Position numbers and translations under genes: made by a program. Positions 25,704 to 31,939 of a DNA stretch of 64,000 nucleotides are shown here, in pieces. Every line of letters begins with the position of its first letter. Within the stretch, counting starts at the first letter, position 1. Location: positions 744,001 to 808,000 of the forward strand of contig NZ_CP172312.1 of NCBI RefSeq assembly GCF_047946665.1. The letters are read 5' to 3'. This stretch comes from Allohahella sp002354735 (GTDB lineage: Bacteria > Pseudomonadota > Gammaproteobacteria > Pseudomonadales > Oleiphilaceae). Below the pieces are notes generated by a model. The model saw nothing but the letters and a program-made list of their open reading frames with translations. It was not told where the DNA came from and made no database searches.

Positions 25704-27028
25704 TCAGACTCAAGAGCCTGAATATAGCGAATGACTGACTCGCTGAACCCATCGATATGAATCCACTTCCCATAACCAACGCCATTTTTATTGCTCGCGA
25801 CATTGATCATGTAGGCTCGACCTTTCGGGTCCGGTACGCGGTCTGCTGACTGCTCGTCGGTGATCACGATCAGGCGATCATACTCAACCAGGCGCATCAG
25901 GTCGGACACAGCCTGACCCAAGTACGTGCCGCCATGTGGCTGGCTGCCTATGATCACATCGACCCCTGCCATACCTCTGCGAGCGGGACATTCGACCAGC
26001 GACATTGAGAACGTGAATACTCGCAACTCTTCAGCCGGAATCACGGCGCCAAGCGTTGCCGCAGCATCAAGCCTGCTCATATCGGATCGAGCAGAAACCT
26101 TGTCGTATTCCATTGATCCGGATACGTCGATCAGCACTGCCGTTCTGCCTTTCAGCTTCGGCAACTCCTCAAGGCTGGCAAGCAGCGCCGCATCGATTGC
26201 AGGCTCAAGCTGTGGCGCCTGACGGGCAGCAGCTACGAATCGGAACGGCAATACACGCCCAGCACCTTTCCTTGCCGCCAAGGCGTCTCTGACCAGGCTC
26301 AGATCAACCTTTGCCTCTACCATGTTGCGCAGGTTTCGGAGCAGCGCGAGATAGCCGAGCTTACCCTCTGCCAGCAACCTCTCGAACGTTTCTTTCTTGT
26401 CGCCACCACCGGACAGCCCAACCTCCCATGTATCAGGAGACTCAAGCTTGCCGTCGATCAGCTTTTGCCAGATTGCAGCCTGAGCTTCGTCTTTCGGCTT
26501 GGCGTGAACGAGGAACAGCGCATCACGAAGGGTAATGGCTGACTTGCGGTTATATTTGGCCATGCTGTAGGCGTCAAACTTTTGGAAGGCTTCGGCAACA
26601 CCTTTCTTTACCTGGGCACCGAGAACAGGCTTTACCTTGTCGGGTGTAACCCCGTTCAAGTGAGCGCAGATGCTGATGATTTCAGCCAGTTCATCGGCCC
26701 GCTGGATCACATCAGCAATTGTTCGACCAACAACCGGATCGCCGCGAAAGTGGTAAGCCATGCTGGCAGCGACGAGTAGCGGTGCGTGGCGCAGGTTCAT
26801 GGATGAACGAGCCTGCATAGCGATCAATGCCGAGGCATGAGCTCCGGCATGCTTCACCGCGTCGAAAATTTGCTCAGAGATAGTCTGGCCGTCAACGTAA
26901 AACTCTTTCTCCCACAGCATGCAGCTCATGACGAGTCTGCGCAGTTGCTGCTCTGGATTGATACGTTTGGCTTGGGCGCCTTGTTCCGTGAATACGGTGG
27001 GCTTACGTGCAGTGTTGAGCTTTGCCAT
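25700..27028 (-). CDS. rsr: Ro60/TROVE-domain RNA-binding protein
   Basis: A 442-residue Ro60 orthologue. Residues about 20-290 are the helical-repeat TROVE domain that forms the RNA-binding ring. Residues 296-442 are a von Willebrand A domain with an intact metal site: D-V-S-G-S-M at 301-306, G-G-T at 366-368 and I-T-D-E near 389-392. Bacterial Ro proteins bind Y RNAs and misfolded RNA and tether exonucleases. GAGGTG lies upstream of the ATG. The two Y-RNA-like elements just upstream are on the same strand. Full length with no broken motif, so probably functional. Confidence 0.9.
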   Translation of the reverse strand: MAKLNTARKPTVFTEQGAQAKRINPEQQLRRLVMSCMLWEKEFYVDGQTISEQIFDAVKHAGAHASALIAMQARSSMNLRHAPLLVAASMAYHFRGDPVVGRTIADVIQRADELAEIISICAHLNGVTPDKVKPVLGAQVKKGVAEAFQKFDAYSMAKYNRKSAITLRDALFLVHAKPKDEAQAAIWQKLIDGKLESPDTWEVGLSGGGDKKETFERLLAEGKLGYLALLRNLRNMVEAKVDLSLVRDALAARKGAGRVLPFRFVAAARQAPQLEPAIDAALLASLEELPKLKGRTAVLIDVSGSMEYDKVSARSDMSRLDAAATLGAVIPAEELRVFTFSMSLVECPARRGMAGVDVIIGSQPHGGTYLGQAVSDLMRLVEYDRLIVITDEQSADRVPDPKGRAYMINVASNKNGVGYGKWIHIDGFSESVIRYIQALESE

Positions 27029-27073
27029 TTTGACACCTCTGATTGAGTGGGTGCCGTGACTGGATGCGCCTTT

Positions 27074-27200
27074 GGGCGGCAGAAAGGAACAAGCGGAAAT
27101 CGTATTTTCTGTTGCTCTACCGACTGAGCTACCTCACAAAAGCGAGGACTGGATTCGAACCAGTGACCGACAGTTTCCGAAGGAACGATTTTCTACGCCA
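27074..27200 (-). ncRNA. Y-RNA-like tRNA mimic, element 1
   Basis: Read on the minus strand, a canonical T-arm (ACTGG-TTCGAAT-CCAGT) comes first, then an acceptor-like stem CCTCGC/GTGAGG capped by TTTT, then a canonical D-arm (TAGCTCAGTCGGTAGAGC): the order of a tRNA whose acceptor end is sealed and whose anticodon end is open. The open end is closed by GGCG/CGCC (27196-27199 with 27075-27078), GAAA/TTTC and ATCG/CGAT, with a 13-nt bulge on the 3' strand containing TTGTTCC. This is the architecture described for bacterial YrlA RNAs. It lies 46 bases before the Ro60 gene. Confidence 0.8.
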
Positions 27201-27297
27201 TTTCATACCATATAAGGCGGGCTGAAGGTTCAAGCACTTGCGGTAGGTTTCTATAGCAAAGAAGTAGCCGCGAGTTACGCCATTCATACCCATAGCA

Positions 27298-27426
27298 TCC
27301 GGGATCAAACGTAAGCAGAGATTTTAGCGCTCTACCAACTGAGCTACAGCCGCTTTCACAGCTGGGTGGATTCGAACCACCGACCTCTCGATTAACAGTC
27401 GAAGTAACTGCCTACTACGCCACGGA
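27298..27426 (-). ncRNA. Y-RNA-like tRNA mimic, element 2
   Basis: On the minus strand the T-arm (GGTGG-TTCGAAT-CCACC) precedes an acceptor-like stem CAGCTGT/GCGGCTG sealed by a GAAA tetraloop, then a canonical D-arm. The ends pair through TCCG/CGGA (27423-27426 with 27298-27301), GG/CC, CGTA/TACG and GCAG/CTGC, leaving a 3'-strand bulge whose TTGATCC matches TTGTTCC of element 1. An additional arm resembling an Asn anticodon arm (loop CTGTTAA) lies before the T-arm, suggesting descent from a tRNA. A consensus -35 promoter lies just upstream. Confidence 0.78.
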
Positions 27427-27433
27427 CAGGCTC

Positions 27434-27462
27434 AGACTAGTGCATATCGCACTAACTGTCAA
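27434..27462 (-). promoter_or_regulatory. Promoter of the Y-RNA/Ro60 operon with operator
   Basis: On the minus strand a perfect -35 TTGACA (27457-27462) is 17 bases from a weak -10 TAGTCT (27434-27439). Transcription would begin near 27427, exactly at the 5' end predicted for Y-like element 2. An inverted repeat AGTGC-ATATC-GCACT (27439-27453) fills the spacer and is a likely repressor site, perhaps for the HTH protein at 25521. Confidence 0.6.
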
Positions 27463-28056
27463 TCAGTCCTTCTGCTTCCGCATCCAAAGCCCAACCAGAC
27501 CAGCTGCCAGTAACGGCGCCGTGGGGCCGACAGGCACGTCTACGCCAGTCCCGCCATCATAAAACGACACGAATGTCCCGCCTGTCAGTCCGCTATTGAT
27601 GATCTTGCAGCTATACGGCGGCTCGCCTTCATCAGCGCAGTCTGTCAGGTCATAGAGGAAATCGGTCACGAGGACGGAGAAGTAATAGTCAACGCCAAGC
27701 TGTATGTGCTCCATGATGCCATTCGGGAAGTATCGCATCTCGCCGTTGTCATCCGGTCCAATGGGTCGGCCAGTCAGGATTCGGTGCAGCCCTAGATCCG
27801 GTTCCTCGGGGCCGTAGAATCCAAGCTGCAAGCCGTCCACGCCTTCAAGTCCAGGCCCGCCAAACTGATAGTTGAACTCTATGAACTCATCCCATGTATT
27901 CGGATTACCTCTATCGAGATCGAGCACGTAATCCAGTCCGAAGAAGTCGCTGTTTATATCGAAGCTCACCCGCTCCGGCATTTCCAGAATATAGGCCGCG
28001 TTGACTGACATAGAGCCGAGCAGAAGCCCCACCCCTAAAAGCGCTTTAAGTTTCAT
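27463..28056 (-). CDS. Exported protein with PEP-CTERM-like tail
   Basis: A 197-residue protein. The N-terminus is a signal peptide (M-K-L-K-A-L-L-G-V-G, ending V-N-A-A). The middle is acidic and rich in Asp, Gly and aromatic residues. The last 25 residues read V-P-V-G-P-T-A-P followed by a hydrophobic stretch and a basic M-R-K-Q-K-D end, the layout of PEP-CTERM and related exosortase sorting signals, though the exact P-E-P is absent. It sits alone in the accessory block, with AGGGAA before the start. It is probably a lysogenic-conversion gene; the role is unknown. Confidence 0.65.
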   Translation of the reverse strand: MKLKALLGVGLLLGSMSVNAAYILEMPERVSFDINSDFFGLDYVLDLDRGNPNTWDEFIEFNYQFGGPGLEGVDGLQLGFYGPEEPDLGLHRILTGRPIGPDDNGEMRYFPNGIMEHIQLGVDYYFSVLVTDFLYDLTDCADEGEPPYSCKIINSGLTGGTFVSFYDGGTGVDVPVGPTAPLLAAGLVGLWMRKQKD

Positions 28057-28349
28057 GTTTATTCCCTGCTGTAAAGTTTTTTGGTTATAGGTATTGCAGG
28101 GGCAGGTTAACGCTTTTTAATAGATGGATTCTGTACGTAGTTGGGGCAGGGTTCACATATTCGGAAATCCCGAATGACTGAGTCCAGTCTCTCCCGGTGT
28201 CACGCCACTCTGCGGACGTTGCGGCCTCGGGCATCCTGCGGTGAGGCCATGCCTCTTCCTGAAGCACGAGCGCAGCTTACTATATAACGGCGCTTATCTT
28301 GTAAGTCGTGGCCGCTTATCTAGTAAGCCATAGCTGATCAGTTTGTGCG
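28057..28349. other. Intergenic stretch with operator-like repeats
   Basis: Apart from the repeats at 28291-28327 I see no supported gene here. A 60-codon minus-strand frame at 28085-28267 has no convincing ribosome site or composition. The region probably holds the promoter for the exported-protein gene at 28056. Confidence 0.5.
28291..28327. repeat. Two phased palindromic sites (CGCTTATCTWGTAAG)
   Basis: CGCTTATCTTGTAAG (28291-28305) and CGCTTATCTAGTAAG (28313-28327) differ at one base and start 22 bp apart, about two helical turns. Each is an imperfect palindrome (GCTTA...TAAG). A partial third half-site AGCTTAC lies at 28274-28280. This is what a dimeric regulator's tandem operators look like. 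Confidence 0.65.
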
Positions 28350-28718
28350 CTAAGGCTTACACACCTTGCCGAAGCTCAGAACCCATCTGCTGCCGCGCTC
28401 AATCGGCGTCACATAATGATAGGTGGTGTCGGCCCGAAAGAAATAGATGCGCTGTCGCCATTGCCAGATTGTACGGGCGCAGATGAACTGCCCGCCTTTG
28501 TCGGCCTTCCAGATTTCGATATTGAAGCGGTAGACGGCGCCATGCTTGCCGGGGTCTTTGTGCTTCGGGATATATGAGCCGGTGGGATAGTGGAATAGGT
28601 AGCAGTCGAGGCCGAAGCGTCGAATAAAAGCGATGGTGAAAATACGATAGCCGGTATGGTAGCTGTCTTTGCCCCATTTCCAGAGTCTGAGTGACGGTTT
28701 GCCGATCTACTTTTTCAT
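28350..28718 (-). CDS. 2OG-Fe(II) oxygenase-like protein with amber codon at position 4
   Basis: The minus-strand frame starts ATG-AAA-AAG-TAG and then runs open for 118 codons with no other Met codon. The translation resembles small phage 2-oxoglutarate/iron oxygenases: Y-P-T-G-S-Y-I-P-K-H-K-D supplies the H-x-D iron ligands, Y-H-Y-V-T-P the distal His, and R-G-S-R-W the 2OG-binding Arg. GGAG sits 8 bases before the ATG. The terminal stop is also TAG; a TGA follows three codons later (28338-28340). Either the gene is dead, or the amber is read by a suppressor such as the tRNA-like element 16 bases upstream. Confidence 0.7.
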
Positions 28719-28734
28719 AGTGCGTGCTCCAGGA

Positions 28735-28803
28735 TGGTGACTACGCTCGGACTCGAACCGAGTCGATCAGCATTTAGAGTGCCATCGAACACCTGCCGCA
28801 GTC
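28735..28803 (-). tRNA. tRNA-like element with CUA anticodon (putative amber suppressor)
   Basis: A 69-nt minus-strand element. The acceptor is GACTGCG/CGTAGTC (7 pairs, one G-T), followed by A and an encoded CCA. The T-arm is CTCGG-TTCGAGT-CCGAG. The anticodon arm is TGGCA-CTCTAAA-TGCTG, with T33 and A37 around CTA. Only 12 bases lie between acceptor and anticodon arms, so the D-arm is shortened or missing. The anticodon stem could instead extend through TCGAT/ATCGA with one bulged G. The decoding role is inference. Confidence 0.6.
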
Positions 28804-28899
28804 TTGTGACTTGCCTGGTTATTGTAGGGGTAGGTCGGAAAGCATACAATAGAGGCTCGAATGCCTTGATGAAAGTTGAGTAGAGTTGAGTAGCAATGC

Positions 28900-28928
28900 C
28901 GCCCTGTCGAGCCCTCACTCGCAGGGCG
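28900..28928. other. Strong hairpin before the plus-strand tRNA-like gene
   Basis: CGCCCT and AGGGCG arms continue inward as CGAG/CTCG with a small asymmetric bulge around a CCCTCA loop. There is no T-run on either side, so it is not a classical terminator. Two GTTGAGTA copies lie just before it. The role is unknown. Confidence 0.45.
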
Positions 28929-28934
28929 ATCTAT

Positions 28935-29007
28935 GTGCCCGCAGCCTGGTGGGAGGCGCAGATGTCCAGTGCTGCGCTCGGTGGTTCGATTCCATCCGGG
29001 TATGCCA
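28935..29007 (+). tRNA. tRNA-like gene, anticodon uncertain
   Basis: A 73-nt plus-strand element. The acceptor is GTGCCCG/CGGGTAT (7 pairs with two G-T), then G and encoded CCA. The D-arm is GCCT-GGTGGG-AGGC and the T-arm GGTGG-TTCGATT-CCATC. The anticodon region is irregular: a 4-pair stem GCAG/CTGC with a 10-base loop ATGTCCAGTG, so the identity could be Asp (GTC) or Trp (CCA). It is on the opposite strand to the neighbouring tRNA-like elements. It may be degenerate. Confidence 0.5.
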
Positions 29008-29053
29008 CCTTTGAAGATGTAGGGCGGCGTATCGAGGCGTAGAAAACAGCCCA

Positions 29054-29073
29054 TTTGCCCCATTTTTGCCCCA
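29054..29073. repeat. 20-bp direct repeat, left copy, flanking attP
   Basis: TTTGCCCCATTTTTGCCCCA is identical to 29250-29269. The pair flanks the tRNA-Ser-like core at 29122-29152. A shorter shared string, CGGCGTATC, precedes each copy. They may be integrase arm sites or a duplicated fragment of the integrase 3' end, which the right copy overlaps. Confidence 0.7.
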
Positions 29074-29121
29074 CGGGATCGTTTCACCATCGCTAACTAG
29101 CTGATATTCCTAAGTTAGCAA

Positions 29122-29152
29122 TGGCGGAGAGAGAGGGATTCGAACCCTCTAC
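29122..29152 (-). other. attP: attP core: 3' end of a bacterial tRNA-Ser
   Basis: On the minus strand this reads GTA, then T-stem GAGGG, loop TTCGAAT, CCCTC, acceptor TCTCTCC, G and CCA. That is the 3' end of gammaproteobacterial serine tRNAs as I know them. There is no matching 5' half, so it is not a tRNA gene. Phage integrases commonly use tRNA 3' ends as attachment sites, and the integrase stop codon lies 75 bp away. Confidence 0.85.
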
Positions 29153-29194
29153 GGCCATTTTCTGCATCTTCCTACACCTCGCTACACCCCGCTA

Positions 29195-29220
29195 ATTCAG
29201 CCACTGTATATATAGTGGTC
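29195..29220. other. Inverted repeat between attP and integrase
   Basis: CCACT and AGTGG flank GTATATAT just after the integrase stop codon. It could be a weak terminator for the integrase transcript or a host-factor or integrase binding site in attP. Confidence 0.4.
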
Positions 29221-29226
29221 GGCGTA

Positions 29227-30498
29227 TCAGGATGTACGTTGAAGTTCGTTTTGCCCCATTTTTGCCCCAGCCTGAAACTCCCCATTGATCATCTGTGTCA
29301 CCAGCCCGGCCATGCTCGGCGCGTCCGTTGGTATCCATCGGCCATAGTGCCGCTTGATCATGTTGGTATCAGCATGCCCCAGCGCCCTCGCTACCCATTC
29401 AAGCGGCACATAATGGCTCAATGCCTGGCTGGCGAACGTATGCTTACACTGGTTCGGGCCTCGATGCCTGACCTTCGCCTTCCGTAGCATGGACGAGAAC
29501 CATCTGTGCAGGCTGGAATTGTGCCACGGCTCGCCGCTGACGCTGTTCAGGAACACAAACCTGAGCGATTCAGTCCGCGTTGAATTGTTGTCGCGCTGCA
29601 TGACCTCGACCGGCTTCGCTTCCAGCATATAGGTTTCCGCGTACTGCCGACGAATCCACGGCATAGCCTGCCCCAATAACTCAACCTGGCGAGCTCGGCT
29701 TTTCTCCTTCGGCACCTTATAGAACGACTCGACGCGCGCCCGCTTGATATTTAATCGCCAGTGCTCAGGGTTCGTCATATCGATATCTTCCCACGCCAGC
29801 CCGATCAGTTCGGATGTTGAAAGGCCTGTCCAGCAATTGAACAGCACCATATTCCGCTCACCCTCCCGGTGCGTCTTCATCTTCTCAATGGCGGCCAGCT
29901 CTTCCTTATTGAACGGATCGGCTGACTCATCAGCATCAAACTCGACATTCGTAATGCGTTCGAGAGGGTTCGAACTCATCAGCTCGTCGCAATAGGCGTT
30001 GTGCCAGATGCCGCGAACGATGGTGAATATGTCGTTGACGGTCTTCGCAGACAGGCCCGACTTGAGCAGATCGGTCTGGAACATTTCAATTTCAGACTTC
30101 GGGATTTTGGCAATCAGGGCGTCGCCCCATTTGTTCACGACGTGCTTCGACTTGCTGGCGTAATTGCGGTAGGTGCTTTTGGCCTTCTTCGCCTCCTGCA
30201 CCGATAGCCAGGATTCGACGGCCTCGCGCACAGTACGGGGCGCAGTATTGAGCCCCTTGGCCTTTGCGATGTGCGGAGAGTTTGGGAAGTGTGCGGCGTA
30301 GTCGAATCGATTCTCTGCGATCTCGACCAGGATAGTGGCGCGCTTCCGTGCGCAGTAGGTGATATTTCCCTTCGTAATCGTTTGGGTAATGCGCTCTCGG
30401 TAGCGCTTACCCTGATACATGAACCAAATTCTCAGCGACTTGCCGTGAATTTCCACCCCATCGGGCAGCTTCACGCTGCCACGTCGCCCTGCATCCAT
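29227..30498 (-). CDS. int: Tyrosine-family site-specific integrase with unusual catalytic residues
   Basis: A 423-residue tyrosine recombinase. Residues 1-75 are an arm-binding-like N-terminus, about 90-180 a SAM-like core-binding domain, and 200-400 the catalytic domain. The nucleophile Tyr385 (R-H-Y-G-R-W) and His375 (A-L-G-H) are present. The first catalytic Arg is replaced by Ser (T-G-L-S at 224-227), and the H-x-x-R box reads N-Q-C-K (349-352). It lies next to attP and overlaps the excisionase gene. Function in integration is likely from context but the substitutions are notable. Confidence 0.88.
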   Translation of the reverse strand: MDAGRRGSVKLPDGVEIHGKSLRIWFMYQGKRYRERITQTITKGNITYCARKRATILVEIAENRFDYAAHFPNSPHIAKAKGLNTAPRTVREAVESWLSVQEAKKAKSTYRNYASKSKHVVNKWGDALIAKIPKSEIEMFQTDLLKSGLSAKTVNDIFTIVRGIWHNAYCDELMSSNPLERITNVEFDADESADPFNKEELAAIEKMKTHREGERNMVLFNCWTGLSTSELIGLAWEDIDMTNPEHWRLNIKRARVESFYKVPKEKSRARQVELLGQAMPWIRRQYAETYMLEAKPVEVMQRDNNSTRTESLRFVFLNSVSGEPWHNSSLHRWFSSMLRKAKVRHRGPNQCKHTFASQALSHYVPLEWVARALGHADTNMIKRHYGRWIPTDAPSMAGLVTQMINGEFQAGAKMGQNELQRTS

Positions 30499-30725
30499 TG
30501 TTCAATTTCCTGCCAGTTATAAACCCAGAGTCCCTTCGGGTTCATCTTACAATGCTTCCCTTCGAGCCAATCCCCGTTTTTACGATACCAGTCCGCTGAG
30601 GCCTTGGTCATCCCAAAAAGCGGCATGAGCAGGTTAGGATAGACCCATTTCGCCGGGTGAACCGGGATGCCTGGCTGAATTGTGGGCTCGGCCGGCTTTC
30701 TCTCTTTCTTCTCTGCTGCGCTCAT
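30471..30725 (-). CDS. xis: Excisionase-like protein
   Basis: An 84-residue protein. After a Lys/Pro-rich leader, residues 25-80 match the winged-helix excisionase style (K-W-V-Y-P, G-M-T-K-A-S-A-D-W-Y-R-K, W-L-E-G-K-H, Y-N-W-Q-E-I-E-Q-W). It would bend attP DNA and direct integrase toward excision. It overlaps the integrase start by 28 bases and the next upstream gene by one base, so it is co-transcribed with the leftward early operon. Confidence 0.8.
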   Translation of the reverse strand: MSAAEKKERKPAEPTIQPGIPVHPAKWVYPNLLMPLFGMTKASADWYRKNGDWLEGKHCKMNPKGLWVYNWQEIEQWMQGDVAA

Positions 30726-30958
30726 TACTGCTTCTCCGTCACAACAAACCGTTCGTCAAATTCGGGTAGCTCTTCCCAGTAGTCGGGCTGAAATCCGGGC
30801 TGAAACGCCCTTCTCTTGAGCGCATCTATCCAAGCGCCTGAATCAGCGTCATACCTGGCAAGTTCCGCAATGTCGCCTGTATGAGGCTCATAGACGAAAT
30901 ACACTCCATCCTTCTTCGGCCTCACGCTCACCGGGTATATCTTCCGCTGCTCAGTCAT
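30725..30958 (-). CDS. Hypothetical early protein
   Basis: A 77-residue protein. A short beta-rich segment (D-G-V-Y-F-V-Y-E-P) and the pattern Y-D-A-D-S-G-A-W suggest one of the small phage accessory proteins with a D-G-x-Y core. It overlaps the gene on either side (ATGA with 30955). The function is unknown. Confidence 0.7.
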   Translation of the reverse strand: MTEQRKIYPVSVRPKKDGVYFVYEPHTGDIAELARYDADSGAWIDALKRRAFQPGFQPDYWEELPEFDERFVVTEKQ

Positions 30959-31161
30959 GGCGTTACCTGCTTTATCTCGTCGCCAGCGATACCGCCAAGC
31001 GTCAGTGTTGATCCGTCTTTGAACTTATAAACCGTTCGGCCGCTATCGTTATCGGTGCAATGGCCTTTGGCAGCGGCTATGCACATATCGCGGGTGACGT
31101 GACCAGACAGAAAGCCGTGGATGTGCTTCCTGAAATCTTTAATCTGCTGTGCGACTGTCAT
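30955..31161 (-). CDS. Hypothetical early protein
   Basis: A 68-residue protein starting at the ATG that overlaps the stop of the upstream gene (ATGA); an in-frame extension to 31188 lies inside that gene. It has Cys-34-like and His residues (H-V-T-R-D-M-C-I-A-A-A) and a beta C-terminus. No family is recognised. Confidence 0.65.
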   Translation of the reverse strand: MTVAQQIKDFRKHIHGFLSGHVTRDMCIAAAKGHCTDNDSGRTVYKFKDGSTLTLGGIAGDEIKQVTP

Positions 31162-31451
31162 TCGCCTTGCCTCCTCTTCGCACGCCATTCGTCGCGCTGC
31201 TGAATGAAATACTCAGCCGCTTCAAATACGCTTTCGCCAGACGCGGTTAAAACATCCTTAGCGTCACGTTCTGCTGTGCGCAGGTAGATTTCTTGTGCAA
31301 ATCTCTCGATCTCTGATTCTCTACCCCAGTGTTCGAGCGTAATGAACTGCTGCAGATCGGCCAGCATCGAATCCTGCTCTGCTAGACTGAGCGTGTCCCG
31401 CTCGCTCCGTAATCTGTCGCATATCTGACGTGCTTCGCCTGGCAATATCAT
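31158..31451 (-). CDS. Hypothetical early protein, helical
   Basis: A 97-residue, mostly helical charged protein (E-R-D-T-L-S-L-A-E-Q-D, then R-D-E-W-R-A-K-R-R-Q). It is coupled to neighbours at both ends by four-base overlaps. No recognisable domain. Confidence 0.68.
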   Translation of the reverse strand: MILPGEARQICDRLRSERDTLSLAEQDSMLADLQQFITLEHWGRESEIERFAQEIYLRTAERDAKDVLTASGESVFEAAEYFIQQRDEWRAKRRQGE

Positions 31452-31939
31452 CCCCCAATCCTCTTTCTCAACTCTGCCAGCTCCTTCTCGTACCGTAGCG
31501 CCTGTTCGCGCATGGCGGCTTTGTGGGCTTTCTGGATGGCCGCGTCGTATGCTTCGTCGTAATGCAGAGGCGGCACCTCGATTTCCGGTTCAGGCTCTTT
31601 GATCGGTGGTGGGGCTGGAGGTGTAGCTGGCTTGAACCACTGGACCACCGTACCGGGTGTCTCCCACTTACAGCCATAGTGGATCGGATCATAGCGAGCC
31701 TCTTCAACTGAGCCATTTAGAAGCTGGACCAAAAAGCGTCCTTCGTTGTCAGGTTGCTCATCAGCTACCCACTCGCCTTGAGCCTTCGCCAGTTCGGCTT
31801 CGTGCTGTGCGATCATGTCCCTTATGCCTTGCGCAACTTCAGCAATCATGTTTGAAACCTGTGCCGTAGTTCTCGCCATATGGTAATCGGCCAGGAATAG
31901 ACAGCTGCTCAGCGCCTCTTTTCCGAAATCATTGTTCAT
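31448..31939 (-). CDS. Hypothetical early protein with Pro-rich linker
   Basis: A 163-residue protein. Helices at 1-55 are followed by a W-V-A-D-E-Q-P-D-N-E-G-R-F-L-V-Q segment. A Pro-rich linker (about 105-125) leads to a charged C-terminal coiled coil. GGAG lies 7 bases before the ATG. The function is unknown. Confidence 0.68.
   Translation of the reverse strand: MNNDFGKEALSSCLFLADYHMARTTAQVSNMIAEVAQGIRDMIAQHEAELAKAQGEWVADEQPDNEGRFLVQLLNGSVEEARYDPIHYGCKWETPGTVVQWFKPATPPAPPPIKEPEPEIEVPPLHYDEAYDAAIQKAHKAAMREQALRYEKELAELRKRIGG

Noticed and set aside
27043..27225. Plus-strand 60-codon frame across Y-RNA-like element 1
   Set aside because: It contains the complement of a T-loop (T-G-F-E-P-V-T), the usual false protein made by translating the wrong strand of a tRNA-like gene.
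27298..27426. Ordinary tRNA-Asn followed by a second tRNA
   Set aside because: The Asn-like part has no 5' acceptor strand upstream, while the strand that pairs with its 3' acceptor lies downstream across a GAAA loop; the second D-arm has no anticodon arm.
28085..28267. 60-codon minus-strand frame in the gap before the exported-protein gene
   Set aside because: No ribosome site and no protein-like composition.
28399..28677. Minus-strand 92-codon frame inside the oxygenase region
   Set aside because: Arg/Leu/His-rich composition and no motif; the neighbouring frame has an iron-oxygenase pattern.
28767..29090. 107-codon minus-strand frame over the two tRNA-like elements
   Set aside because: It runs through structured RNA sequence on both strands, and W-N-R-T-T-E-R is an inverse T-loop artefact.
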